Positions 1 to 8,590 of a stretch of 64,000 bases of DNA are shown in pieces; the stretch's first letter is position 1, and every line of letters starts with the position of its first letter. Where the stretch lies: NCBI RefSeq assembly GCF_005960665.1, contig NZ_CP040676.1, positions 630,501 through 694,500 of the forward strand, read 5' to 3'. The DNA is from Exiguobacterium mexicanum. GTDB taxonomy: Bacteria; Bacillota; Bacilli; Exiguobacteriales; Exiguobacteriaceae. The notes below the pieces were generated by a model. The model was not told the origin of the DNA, did no database searches, and worked only from the letters and a program-made list of their open reading frames with translations. Both the position numbers and the translations under genes were made by a program.

Positions 1-1
1 G

Positions 2-739
2 AAGAGCCAAATCTATAAAGTGACGAAGATGCTGTCCGAGCAAGGGACGCATCTCGAAGAAGACAAGCAGAAGCTGACGGATGCTATCTCCGACATTTCC
101 CATCAGCTGAAGACCCCGCTCACCTCGATGACCGTCATGGCGGATTTGCTCAGTGACCCACGGCTGTCAGATGACAAGCGGCAAGAGTTCACGCATAACG
201 TACAGGTGCAGCTCGAGCGGATGGAGTGGCTCGTCTCGTCACTGCTCAAGCTGTCTAAAATCGATGCCGGGACGATTCAGTTCAAACGGGAACCGGTGTC
301 CGTCCCCGCACTCGTTCAAGCCGTGACGGAACCGATGCTCGTGCCGATTGATATTAAAATGCAACGGCTTCAGATCGCGGGTGAGGATGATGTCATGTTC
401 GAAGGCGACTTGAAGTGGACGACCGAGGCGCTCATCAACATCTTAAAGAATTGCGTCGAACATTCACCGGAACAAGGCGAGCTGTTCATCGATTACAGCG
501 AGAACACACTGTACACGGAAATCGTCATTCGCGACACGGGGAGCGGCATCCCCAAGCAAGACATCCCGTATATTTTCCAACGTTTTTATAAGGGTATGAA
601 TGCGAGTGACGACAGCGTCGGCATCGGGCTCGCCATGGCCCACAGCATCATCACAAGCCAACAAGGTGAACTGACCGTACGTAGTGAACGCGGAGCTGGG
701 ACTGCGTTTCAAATTCGATTCTACAAAGCAATCGTCTAA
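2..739 (+). CDS. Sensor histidine kinase, C-terminal part (5' end outside window)
   Basis: Cytoplasmic transmitter part of a membrane sensor histidine kinase. The frame is open to the window edge, so the sensor and membrane segments lie upstream; an in-frame GTG at 20 is therefore not taken as the start. Visible are an H-box (DISHQLKTPL, phosphorylated His), an N-box (ILKNCVEHS), G1 (DTGSGIP), F-box (IFQRFYKG) and G2 (GIGLAM) of a HATPase_c domain. It lies 85 bases before an ATPase/FtsX permease pair, the layout of BceRS-AB-like systems that sense and expel peptide antibiotics. The response regulator is presumably just outside. The stimulus is unknown. Confidence 0.9.
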   Translation, partial: KSQIYKVTKMLSEQGTHLEEDKQKLTDAISDISHQLKTPLTSMTVMADLLSDPRLSDDKRQEFTHNVQVQLERMEWLVSSLLKLSKIDAGTIQFKREPVSVPALVQAVTEPMLVPIDIKMQRLQIAGEDDVMFEGDLKWTTEALINILKNCVEHSPEQGELFIDYSENTLYTEIVIRDTGSGIPKQDIPYIFQRFYKGMNASDDSVGIGLAMAHSIITSQQGELTVRSERGAGTAFQIRFYKAIV

Positions 740-824
740 GTGACGAAACAGTCACTTTCGAGTCACGGACGTGTCACACTCGCTCGGTACACTCAAAGTA
801 GATCAAGTACTGGAGGGTGCAACC

Positions 825-1508
825 ATGAATATATTAGAAGTGCAAAATTTATCAAAAGTATACGGGAAAGACGAGATGGAAGTGCGGGCGCTCGATGACG
901 TGTCGTTCACGGTCAAAAAAGGCGAGTTCGTCTGTATCGTCGGACCGTCGGGCTCGGGAAAGTCGACGTTGTTACATTTGCTCGGCGGTGTCGACGTGCC
1001 GACGAGTGGACAGGTGTTCATCGATAACACGGATATTTACAAGTTGGACGAGACACAGCTCGCCATCTTCCGGCGTCGCCAAATCGGGTTGATTTATCAG
1101 TTTTACAACTTGATTCCGATTTTGACGGTCGAGGAGAACATTACGTTGCCGATGTTGTTGGACGAACAAAAAGTCGACGCCGCCCATTTGGAGCGCATCA
1201 TCGGCATCCTTGGACTGTCGAACCGGTTGACGCATCTGCCGAACCAACTGTCTGGCGGGCAGCAACAACGCGTCTCCATCGGTCGGGCGCTCATCAGCAA
1301 CCCGGCCATCATCTTGGCCGATGAGCCGACGGGGAACTTGGACAGTCAAAACAGTGAAGAGATTATGAGCCTCCTGAAACTGTTCAACAAGAAGTTCAAT
1401 CAGACGCTCATCATCATCACGCACGACGAACGAATCGCCTTGCAGGCCGACCGGATCATCTCGATCGAGGATGGGAAAATTGCGAAGAACGAGGTCGTCC
1501 GCTCATGA
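825..1508 (+). CDS. ABC transporter ATP-binding protein (BceA/MacB-type)
   Basis: A 227-residue ATPase that energises the FtsX-type permease encoded next. Walker A (GPSGSGKST), the signature LSGGQQQR, Walker B (IILADEPTG) and the switch His (ITHD) are all present, and the length fits the LolD/MacB/BceA class. The ATG at 825 follows GGAGGG at about 7 bases and is preferred over a GTG at 771 without a ribosome site. The stop overlaps the next start by 4 bases, so the two subunits are probably translationally coupled. With the upstream kinase this suggests drug or cell-wall-stress resistance rather than nutrient import; the substrate cannot be read from the sequence. Confidence 0.93.
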   Translation: MNILEVQNLSKVYGKDEMEVRALDDVSFTVKKGEFVCIVGPSGSGKSTLLHLLGGVDVPTSGQVFIDNTDIYKLDETQLAIFRRRQIGLIYQFYNLIPILTVEENITLPMLLDEQKVDAAHLERIIGILGLSNRLTHLPNQLSGGQQQRVSIGRALISNPAIILADEPTGNLDSQNSEEIMSLLKLFNKKFNQTLIIITHDERIALQADRIISIEDGKIAKNEVVRS

Positions 1509-4075
1509 ACATCATCAATAAAATGACGCTTCGCCACTTGCGCGAGAACAAGCGGCGCTCGCTCGTCACCATCATCGGGGTCATCATCTCGGTGGCGATG
1601 ATCACGGCCGTGACGACACTGGGTTCATCGTTCCTGGACTTGATGATCCGTCAAGACATCGCGGATAACGGGGAATGGCACGTCCAATACATCAACACGA
1701 ATGAGGAGCAGGTCGAGGCGATTCGGAATGATGCATCGACGAAGGACGTCATCCTATCGAGTGACGGCTATGCGACATTAACGGATTCGCAGAATGCGTA
1801 TAAACCGTACTTATACGTCCGGAACTATAACACGTCGGGGCTGAAAAACTTCCCCGTCGAGTTGACGGAGGGACGCTTGCCGAACAAAGAAGGCGAAGTC
1901 GTCATTTCCGAGGCCATCCGTCAAAATGCGCAAGTCACGTACAACATCGGGGACGAGTTGACGCTCGAGATCGGCGAGCGCATGGACGAATCGTCGGGTC
2001 GTGTATTGACGCAAAACGACGGCTTGATTCGTGACGGGGAGACGATTCTAGAACAGTTGACCGTCGAGGACACGGTGACGTTGACCGTCGTCGGCACAAT
2101 GACGCGCCCGGCCTGGGAGCCGACTTGGTCGCCAGGGTATACGGTCGTCGGATACATTGACGACAAAGCGTTGAACGGTGCGACCGTCGATACGTTCGTT
2201 GCCTTGAACGATGTCGATAACTCGATTTACTCGGATACGGAACGAGTGATGAACGAACAGAAAATTGAAGGGGTCGCCTATAACTCATCGTTGCTTCGCT
2301 ATTACGGAGTGACAGACGACGGCGGATTGCGTAAGACGTTGTATGGTTTCGTCGGGATCATCATGACGGTCATCGTCATCGGCTCGATTTCGCTCATCTA
2401 TAACGCGTTCGCCATCAGCGTATCTGAGCGCTCCCGTTATCTCGGGATGCTCGCGAGTGTCGGGGCGACGAAACGGCAAAAACGAAACTCGGTCTTCTTT
2501 GAAGGACTGATTATCGGAGGGATTAGCATCCCGCTCGGTATCCTTGCCGGGGTGACCGGGATCGGGGTCACGTTCCTGTTCATTAACGCCTTTGCTGAGA
2601 AAGCGCTCAATGTGACGGAGAAGTTTGAGGTCGTCTTCACACCAATCACGCTCCTGTTGACGGTGCTCATTTCGAGCGTGACGATTTTCATCTCGTGTTA
2701 TCTGCCGGCACGCCGCGCTTCGAAGATTTCTGCGATTGACGCGATTCGTCAGACCCAGGACGTGCGACTGACGTCGAAGAACGTGAAGACGTCGAAACTC
2801 GTGCGACGAATCTTCGGATTGGAAGCGGAGATTGGGCTGAAAAACACAAAACGCAACCGGAAACGGTATTTAGCGACGGTGTTCTCGCTCGTCATCAGTA
2901 TCGTGCTCTTTTTAGTCGTCAGTTACTTCACAGATCGACTCGAACAGTCACTCGAGATGTCACAAGGCACGTATGAGTTCGATATTCTCGTGAACGGGTC
3001 GAATCTCAGTAAAGATGACTTACGTCGCTATGAGACGTTGGACCATGTGACGAGCGGGACGTACTTCGAGAATACGACCGTCCAGACGATGGTCGACGAA
3101 GCACGGTTACCGAGCGCGGTCATCGAGAACGAAGACTTGGCATTCAACTTCGATGATGGGAAATTCATGTATTATGTCTCCCTCTATCAATTAGATAATG
3201 AAAGTTTCGATGCGTACTTGAAACAGATCGGGGCAGCCGCCAGCAATTTTGAAGAAGGAGAGATACCGGGTGCCGTCTTGATTGATGAAGTATCGTATCA
3301 AGACGTCGACAAGAAGAAATTTGTGAACTCGAAGACAATTGAGACCGAAATCGGCGATACGCTTGAACTCCGGGACGAGAACGCAACGGACGAGACGGCA
3401 CCGCTCAAAACAATCAAAATCGGCGCCATGACCCACGTCCCCCCGACTGGTGTGATGACGAGCTCACTTGGATGGCTTGATGTGATCGTTCGGGAAGGGA
3501 CGTTTGAAGAGGATGCGATTGGTCAATTGATGAAACAATCAAGTCCATCAATCGCCTTGAACACGAGTAATCCTGAGGCGACGCAACAAGTGATTGAGGC
3601 GGAACAAAATATGGACCAATACATCTTCAACGTGTCGGAGCAGCGTGAACAACAAGAGCAGGTGTTGTTGCTGTTATCGATTTTCGTCTATGGATTCATC
3701 GTCTTGATCTCGCTCATCTCGGTGGCGAACATCTTCAACACAATCTCGACGAGCGTCTCACTCCGACGCCGCGAATTCGCGATGCTACGGTCGGTCGGGA
3801 TGACACCGAAAGGGTTCAACAAGATGGTGTACTATGAGAGCATTTTTTACGGCCTGAAAGCATTGGCGTATGGGGTGCCCGTCAGTGTTCTGATCATGTA
3901 TCTGATTTACCGGGCGCAAATCAACACGTTCGAAGCACCGTTCTCATTGCCATGGGGCGACATCTTGTTCGTCACGGTCGTGATTTTCCTCATCGTCGGT
4001 TCTTCGATGCTATATGCCATCTCGAAAGTGAAGTCGGATAATATCATCGACCGGTTGAAGCAAGAGAATAACTAA
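1505..4075 (+). CDS. ABC transporter permease with two FtsX units
   Basis: An 856-residue membrane protein, the permease partner of the ATPase it overlaps by 4 bases. It reads as two fused FtsX-like halves. Each starts with one hydrophobic segment (about residues 18-40 and 450-475), followed by a large extracytoplasmic region, then a three-helix FtsX block (about 280-400 and 720-845). After each block, short motifs typical of this class recur (SERSRYLGMLASVG and SLRRREFAMLRSVG). Such permeases work mechanically to extract peptides or lipids rather than as channels. A good intrinsic terminator follows, so the kinase-ATPase-permease unit ends here. Confidence 0.9.
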   Translation: MNIINKMTLRHLRENKRRSLVTIIGVIISVAMITAVTTLGSSFLDLMIRQDIADNGEWHVQYINTNEEQVEAIRNDASTKDVILSSDGYATLTDSQNAYKPYLYVRNYNTSGLKNFPVELTEGRLPNKEGEVVISEAIRQNAQVTYNIGDELTLEIGERMDESSGRVLTQNDGLIRDGETILEQLTVEDTVTLTVVGTMTRPAWEPTWSPGYTVVGYIDDKALNGATVDTFVALNDVDNSIYSDTERVMNEQKIEGVAYNSSLLRYYGVTDDGGLRKTLYGFVGIIMTVIVIGSISLIYNAFAISVSERSRYLGMLASVGATKRQKRNSVFFEGLIIGGISIPLGILAGVTGIGVTFLFINAFAEKALNVTEKFEVVFTPITLLLTVLISSVTIFISCYLPARRASKISAIDAIRQTQDVRLTSKNVKTSKLVRRIFGLEAEIGLKNTKRNRKRYLATVFSLVISIVLFLVVSYFTDRLEQSLEMSQGTYEFDILVNGSNLSKDDLRRYETLDHVTSGTYFENTTVQTMVDEARLPSAVIENEDLAFNFDDGKFMYYVSLYQLDNESFDAYLKQIGAAASNFEEGEIPGAVLIDEVSYQDVDKKKFVNSKTIETEIGDTLELRDENATDETAPLKTIKIGAMTHVPPTGVMTSSLGWLDVIVREGTFEEDAIGQLMKQSSPSIALNTSNPEATQQVIEAEQNMDQYIFNVSEQREQQEQVLLLLSIFVYGFIVLISLISVANIFNTISTSVSLRRREFAMLRSVGMTPKGFNKMVYYESIFYGLKALAYGVPVSVLIMYLIYRAQINTFEAPFSLPWGDILFVTVVIFLIVGSSMLYAISKVKSDNIIDRLKQENN

Positions 4076-4084
4076 TATGCATGC

Positions 4085-4118
4085 AAAGGGATTCAGTGTC
4101 TACTGAGTCCCTTTTTTT
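4085..4118 (+). terminator. Intrinsic terminator of the kinase/ABC unit
   Basis: A 12-pair stem with one G-T pair (AAGGGATTCAGT / ACTGAGTCCCTT), a 4-base loop and seven T residues, 9 bases after the permease stop. Confidence 0.85.
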
Positions 4119-4149
4119 GTAAACTAAGAATGAGAAAAGAGGTGGGAGA

Positions 4150-4659
4150 ATGGACATCCGAGAAGTATTGAGTGGCGGAGATTTGCGCTCGGTCGGCCAC
4201 GTCGATGAGGTCGTCGCCTACGTCGGGAACGACCCGGACCGATTCAACGAATTGATGACCGGCTTGACCGATGACCGTCCCGTCGTTCGGATGCGGAGCG
4301 CAGACGCGATGGAGAAAGTGACACGCCGTCATCCAAAGTTGCTTCAAGCGCATCAAGCGTCCTTGTTCCAGCAGCTACATATCACCACTCAACCAGAAGT
4401 GAGATGGCACTTGGCGCAACTCATGCCACGGCTGATGTGGACGGAAGACGAGGCGGCCGACGTCGTTCATATGCTCACCGATTGGATTGCTACGGAGACT
4501 AGCGCCATCGTCATCGTCAACTCCTTGCAGGCGATCTTCGACTTGAGCGCCATGCATCCGCGCTTCCGTGACGAGCTGAAAGCCTTGCTCGAGTCGCAAT
4601 GCGAGACGGGAAGCCCGGCCGTGAAGAGCCGATCTAAAAAACTTTTACAGAAGTTGTGA
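4150..4659 (+). CDS. HEAT-repeat-like helical protein
   Basis: A 169-residue soluble protein of unknown role. The sequence is almost wholly amphipathic helix in repeating units of roughly 35-40 residues (for example DDRPVVRMRSADAMEKV and PEVRWHLAQLMPRL), the pattern of HEAT/ARM-like solenoids used for protein binding. No catalytic motif is visible. GGTGGGAG precedes the ATG closely. It lies between a terminator and the sigma-factor gene, so it may be monocistronic. The HEAT assignment rests on pattern only. Confidence 0.75.
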   Translation: MDIREVLSGGDLRSVGHVDEVVAYVGNDPDRFNELMTGLTDDRPVVRMRSADAMEKVTRRHPKLLQAHQASLFQQLHITTQPEVRWHLAQLMPRLMWTEDEAADVVHMLTDWIATETSAIVIVNSLQAIFDLSAMHPRFRDELKALLESQCETGSPAVKSRSKKLLQKL

Positions 4660-4716
4660 CCGATGGACTTCATTTCCGGTCTATAAAGATGTAAGTACAT
4701 CGAAAGGGGGATTCGA

Positions 4717-5262
4717 TTGGACGATCAAGCGATTATCGATTTGTATTGGCAACGTTCCGAGCGGGCGATTGAGGCGACGGCGCAAAAGTACGGCGGCTAT
4801 TGTCATACGATTTCCTATAACATTTTGCATAGCCGAGAGGACGCGGACGAGTGCGTCAATGACACGTACATGAAAGCGTGGCAAGCGATTCCGCCGACAC
4901 GTCCAGCACGACTCGCCGCCTATTTGGCAAAGCTAGTCCGGAACGTCTCGCTCCATAAGTATGAGAAGGCGAACGCCAAGAAGCGCGGAGCCGGGCAAGT
5001 CCCGTTCATCGTCAGTGAGCTCGAACACTGTCTCGCCTCCTCCGTCGCGACCGATTCAGAAGTCGTCGAGTTGTTGAACGACTTTTTGGCCCATTTGTCG
5101 CAAGAGACCCGGCAGATTTTCATGGGACGTTACTTTCACTTTCAATCAATCAAAGACATCGCGAAGATGCGCCAGGTGAGCGAGAGCAAGGTCAAGATGG
5201 TGCTGCTGCGGACCCGTAATGACTTGAAGCAAGCGCTCGAAGCGGAAGGGGTGGCGCTATGA
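4717..5262 (+). CDS. ECF-type RNA polymerase sigma factor
   Basis: A 181-residue sigma-70-family factor. Region 2 is visible around residues 10-60 (YNILHSREDADECVNDTY, MKAWQAIPP), and region 4 helix-turn-helix at about 130-175 (FHFQSIKDIAKMRQVSESKV). No region 1 or 3 is present. The start is TTG at 4717 behind a strong AAAGGGGG site; no better ATG exists. The stop overlaps the start of a membrane-anchored protein by 4 bases, the classic sigma/anti-sigma pairing. The trigger and regulon cannot be read here. Confidence 0.9.
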   Translation: MDDQAIIDLYWQRSERAIEATAQKYGGYCHTISYNILHSREDADECVNDTYMKAWQAIPPTRPARLAAYLAKLVRNVSLHKYEKANAKKRGAGQVPFIVSELEHCLASSVATDSEVVELLNDFLAHLSQETRQIFMGRYFHFQSIKDIAKMRQVSESKVKMVLLRTRNDLKQALEAEGVAL

Positions 5263-6002
5263 ATGGAGATCGGCTTACACGTTTGATGGGGGACGTCGAT
5301 GACCGTTTCGTCGAGGAATCGATGGAAGTCCAGGATAAGAAAAGAAGACATTGGCGTTGGATGGGTGGTCTTGTGGCAGCAGCCGCTATCACACTCTTCG
5401 CCTTGACATGGGACGGTTTCAAAGAATTGATTCCGCTGTCGGACAACTCGAGCAATATGTCGGTCGCTTATATCGATGAAGGGGAGATCGATGTCGGGAT
5501 GTCGTCGGCAAACCTTGCCGAGATGAGTGAAGACGAGCTGTTCTCGAAATGGAATCCCACCGTGGTGAGAGGCGTCGTAAAGCAGATTGACCATATCGAG
5601 CTCGACTTCAACGGACAAGCGGAATATCAGTCGATCATGACGATTGGCGTGACAGACGTCTATCGAGGTGAGGTTGAGCCTGGGAGTGAGATGAAAGTAC
5701 TCACCGTTGCAGGTGTCGGTTCTGAAGTGCTTCAGTCGGATGCGGACGTCATCTCTGAACTTCGCCTCGGCATGGAAGGGATTTTTATGCCGATTCCATA
5801 CGATGCGTCACACATCTGGTCACAAAACGGGGCCACGCTTCAAGTGATGGACGTGACTGATTACGGATTTCCGGACGGTAATCGGTACATGTTCTTGAAC
5901 ACGGACGAAGGACTCGTCTTCAGTCGAGACGCCTATCCGTCGCTACGTGGCGCTGAAACACTCGATGACGTAGAAGCGTTCATGATGGAACGGTTCCGTT
6001 AA
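5259..6002 (+). CDS. Single-pass membrane protein, probable anti-sigma factor
   Basis: A 247-residue protein coupled by ATGA overlap to the sigma factor. About 30 cytoplasmic residues (DRLTRLMGDVDDRFVEES) precede a basic stretch and one membrane segment at about residues 34-50, then a roughly 195-residue outside domain rich in acidic residues. This topology and gene order are those of anti-sigma regulators that hold an ECF factor until an envelope signal arrives. No zinc-binding HxxxCxxC motif is present, so it is not a ZAS-type anti-sigma. Function is inferred from context. Confidence 0.72.
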   Translation: MNGDRLTRLMGDVDDRFVEESMEVQDKKRRHWRWMGGLVAAAAITLFALTWDGFKELIPLSDNSSNMSVAYIDEGEIDVGMSSANLAEMSEDELFSKWNPTVVRGVVKQIDHIELDFNGQAEYQSIMTIGVTDVYRGEVEPGSEMKVLTVAGVGSEVLQSDADVISELRLGMEGIFMPIPYDASHIWSQNGATLQVMDVTDYGFPDGNRYMFLNTDEGLVFSRDAYPSLRGAETLDDVEAFMMERFR

Positions 6003-6037
6003 CGGGAAGAAGATATGGAAGAGAGGGGGGGACTACG

Positions 6038-6211
6038 ATGACAGAGCAGAATTGGCAAGCGTCGGGTGTAGGACTCGGACTGGTGTTTGGAGCTGGGATT
6101 GGCATCATCAGTTCGCTCCTATTTGGATTTGAATTGGTGTACGGAATCGCGGCAGGTACTGCATTCGGCTATCTCATCGGACTCGTGGTGTCATTGACAG
6201 GAAAGACATGA
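6038..6211 (+). CDS. Small two-helix membrane protein (57 aa)
   Basis: A 57-codon gene starting MTEQNWQASG behind a strong GAGAGGGGGGAC site. Two glycine-rich hydrophobic segments (about residues 11-29 and 34-52, e.g. GVGLGLVFGAGIGIISS and GIAAGTAFGYLIGLVVS) are split by a short turn. It lies 35 bases after the probable anti-sigma gene in the same direction, so it is likely part of that transcript. No family is recognised. The ribosome site and coherent hydrophobic pattern make it a credible gene. Confidence 0.65.
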   Translation: MTEQNWQASGVGLGLVFGAGIGIISSLLFGFELVYGIAAGTAFGYLIGLVVSLTGKT

Positions 6212-6233
6212 TTGAAGGGAAGGCTGACTCAAA

Positions 6234-6341
6234 GTGATTACAAAGAAAATCATGCAGTGGGTGAAGAAGCAAGGAAGTCTTGGGGTTAAGGAAAACTTGC
6301 TCGAAATCATGTTTCGGGTAGGTGGGTTCGGGATTTCTTGA
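6234..6341 (+). CDS. Possible 35-residue ORF
   Basis: A GTG-start frame (MITKKIMQWVKKQG...) preceded by AAGGGAAGG, lying between the small membrane protein and the SIMPL gene. It is basic and amphipathic at the N-terminus. It could be a small real gene or the decayed tail of a larger one; no similarity is recognised. Confidence 0.25.
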   Translation: MITKKIMQWVKKQGSLGVKENLLEIMFRVGGFGIS

Positions 6342-6360
6342 ATCAGAAGGAGGACATCAT

Positions 6361-7011
6361 ATGGATCGCACCATCACTGTCAAAGGAACGGGAAAAGTAT
6401 TGGCTAAACCAGATTTGATTGTCGTGAAAATGGAGTTGACCTCGAAGGCTGTCCGTTACGAAGAGACGATGAACGGGGCGGCAATCGCCGTCACACGTCT
6501 GCAAAAAGCGATTGAACAGGCCGGCTTTGCGAAGACGGATTTAAAGACGACCGACTTCTCGATCGACACCGACTATGAGAGCTATCGGGACAAACAAGGC
6601 AACTATAAATCCCGTTTCCGGGGTTACGTCTGTCAGCAGAAGACGAAACTCGAGTTTCCGCTCGATACGAAACAATTGTCAGCGGTCATCGAACATGTCA
6701 GCAACTCGCTAGCCGAGCCGAAGCTGTCCATCTCGTTCACGATCAAAGACGCGGATTCGATTCAAGACGAATTGCTCGCGAGCGCGGCGGCGAACGCGCG
6801 TCATCGGGCCGAACTGTTGGCGAAAGGGGCCGGGGCGACGCTCGGTGACTTGCTTCAAATCGACTACACATGGGGCGAGCTTCATCTTTATTCGCCGACT
6901 CGTCTCACGCTCCATGACGAGGTTCTCTTCTCGGAGGCGGCGATGCCGGAACTTGAGCCGGATGAGATTGATCTGAGTGACTCGGCGACGTTCGTGTGGG
7001 CGATTCGATGA
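6361..7011 (+). CDS. SIMPL (DUF541) domain protein
   Basis: A 216-residue protein of the SIMPL/BP26 family. The N-terminal TITVKGTGKVLAKPDLI and the later LAKGAGATLGDLLQI are hallmarks of the fold. Unlike many homologues it has no signal peptide and looks cytoplasmic. The ATG at 6361 follows AGGAGG at 7 bases and is preferred over an upstream in-frame ATG without a ribosome site. The stop overlaps the next start by 4 bases. Some family members are linked to oxidative-stress tolerance, but the biochemical function is unknown. Confidence 0.85.
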   Translation: MDRTITVKGTGKVLAKPDLIVVKMELTSKAVRYEETMNGAAIAVTRLQKAIEQAGFAKTDLKTTDFSIDTDYESYRDKQGNYKSRFRGYVCQQKTKLEFPLDTKQLSAVIEHVSNSLAEPKLSISFTIKDADSIQDELLASAAANARHRAELLAKGAGATLGDLLQIDYTWGELHLYSPTRLTLHDEVLFSEAAMPELEPDEIDLSDSATFVWAIR

Positions 7012-7436
7012 GACGCGTCATCGGATTAGTATTGCTCCTTCTGTCTGTCTCTTTGTCGGCTCAAGCTTTGTCGTGGGCGTATGCGTTCGTCGTGTTGGAC
7101 GGACGGGTGTATGAAGTGATGGATGTCGCCGTATTGGAGGCTGACTTGGGAGAAGTCGTCGGCGAGGTCAAGACGATGGCCGACGATATGGATGGCAGCT
7201 ATTATGGGGACGCCTCGAACATGTATCCGGTTGGGACAACATATCGGAAAGTGAACGGGGAAGCGATGGAGGACGTCCTTGCGGTCGAGGGTGGGTCTGG
7301 GTGGAAGCGGGCCGAGTATCGGCATGACGCCCCGTTCAGCATGCGTGACCATCTGGATAAGGTTGCGTATGCGGTGTTTGGAATTGGTGCTGTCCTTTTT
7401 GTGTCTACACGAGTGAAGAAAAGACATAAAAATTAA
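7008..7436 (+). CDS. Small exported or membrane protein of unknown function
   Basis: A 142-residue protein translationally coupled to the SIMPL gene. It has an N-terminal hydrophobic segment (about residues 4-25, with leucine and serine runs) and a C-terminal membrane segment (about 120-135) followed by a basic tail (KKRHKN). The domain between probably lies outside the cell. No LPXTG motif is present. No family is recognised. Confidence 0.7.
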   Translation: MRRVIGLVLLLLSVSLSAQALSWAYAFVVLDGRVYEVMDVAVLEADLGEVVGEVKTMADDMDGSYYGDASNMYPVGTTYRKVNGEAMEDVLAVEGGSGWKRAEYRHDAPFSMRDHLDKVAYAVFGIGAVLFVSTRVKKRHKN

Positions 7437-7519
7437 CTGAATCCATGATGAGGCCTCGTTCATTAAGGGAAGAGTCATATATAGATACGTAGAGCTTTCG
7501 CACAATGGAGGGAGATTGT

Positions 7520-7990
7520 ATGAAAATTCTCATCATCTTTGACTCGATGTACGGGTGTACCGAAAAAGTCGCATATGCCATCAAGGACGGATTCAGCGAC
7601 TTACACCGCGTCGACATCATGCAAATCAGCCACGTCGGATACGGCGACCTCGCCAACCTTGATTTGTTCATCGTTGGTTCGCCGACTCACGGAGGGCGCG
7701 AGACCGAGGACGTGAAGACGTTTCTCGATGGCTTGTCGGACCATGCGCTGCGTGGTACGCGAGCTGCAGCCTTCGATACGAGTATGGCCGAAGAAGATCA
7801 AGGCTTTTTCGTCGGGAAAATCGTCAAATGGTTCGGTCACGCCTCGACCCGCATGGAGCAGTTACTGCTCGAAAAAGGAGCGGAACCGGTGCTGAAAGAG
7901 TCGTTCATCGTCCTTGATAAAGAAGGACCACTCAAAGACGGAGAGCTCAAGCGGGCGACCGAATGGGCCCGTCACTTGATGGACAAATAA
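7520..7990 (+). CDS. Flavodoxin-family protein
   Basis: A 156-residue FMN-binding electron carrier or quinone-reductase-like protein. The phosphate-binding loop is at the N-terminus (FDSMYGCTEKVA), followed by a flavodoxin beta strand and isoalloxazine loop (LFIVGSPTHGGRE) and the alternating beta/alpha pattern. The ATG at 7520 has GGAGGGAG 6 bases before it. An intrinsic terminator follows the stop, so it is probably monocistronic. Redox partner unknown. Confidence 0.88.
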   Translation: MKILIIFDSMYGCTEKVAYAIKDGFSDLHRVDIMQISHVGYGDLANLDLFIVGSPTHGGRETEDVKTFLDGLSDHALRGTRAAAFDTSMAEEDQGFFVGKIVKWFGHASTRMEQLLLEKGAEPVLKESFIVLDKEGPLKDGELKRATEWARHLMDK

Positions 7991-7994
7991 TCTG

Positions 7995-8023
7995 GCGTGT
8001 TCCTTATGGGACGCGTCTTTTTT
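7995..8023 (+). terminator. Intrinsic terminator after the flavodoxin gene
   Basis: Stem GCGTGTTCC / GGGACGCGT with G-T pairs, a 4-base loop and a run of six T residues just after the stop codon. Confidence 0.75.
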
Positions 8024-8100
8024 GACGCAGAATTGTCCGAAGTGTTCGCAAAACGGGTAAATATAAGGGTAGCTCTTTTGTGTGGAACGGAGGGAGAATG

Positions 8101-8502
8101 ATGAAAAAATGGGAACATGACGTCCTCATGGGTTGGATTGTCGTCTTATTGGTGCTCGTTGCGCATTATGTGATCACGGTATCACTCGGCAACACGTATT
8201 TTGCCGAGTCCACGATGAACCGGATGCTTTGGCTCAGTAGCTTCCCGGCCTTTTTGATCGCCTTTCTCGCGGCCCTCTTCCAAAAAACGAACACGCTCAC
8301 GCTCGCTGTTCGTCGTAGTGTCATTTGGACGGCCGAACTCGTCGTCGGCTTCTCGCTCGTTGCCTGGTTTTTCCGGGCGTTCGAGATGTTTTTTGTGAGC
8401 CCGGGCGCGTATTGGGTGTTCGGCGCCGTTCTGCTCGCTCCGCTCGTCTACTTGTTCGAGTTCCGGCGTCAAAACCGTGGGACGAAAGCCGGGGCCCACT
8501 AA
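8101..8502 (+). CDS. Four-helix integral membrane protein
   Basis: A 133-residue membrane protein with four hydrophobic segments (about residues 8-28, 42-60, 72-92 and 98-120) and a basic C-terminus (EFRRQNRGTK). Adjacent ATGs occur at 8098 and 8101; 8101 is chosen because GGAGGG lies 6 bases before it. No family is recognised. A terminator directly follows. Confidence 0.75.
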   Translation: MKKWEHDVLMGWIVVLLVLVAHYVITVSLGNTYFAESTMNRMLWLSSFPAFLIAFLAALFQKTNTLTLAVRRSVIWTAELVVGFSLVAWFFRAFEMFFVSPGAYWVFGAVLLAPLVYLFEFRRQNRGTKAGAH

Positions 8503-8508
8503 ATTTAG

Positions 8509-8536
8509 AAAACGTCTCCGCCATGGAGGCGTTTTT
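8509..8536 (+). terminator. Intrinsic terminator
   Basis: Stem AAAACGTCTCC / GGAGGCGTTTT (11 pairs, one G-T), 5-base loop and T run, 6 bases after the membrane-protein stop. Confidence 0.85.
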
Positions 8537-8590
8537 AGTCTGGTCTGGAATGGGAATGGGGTACAGAAGACAAGAATGGAGGGAATCACC

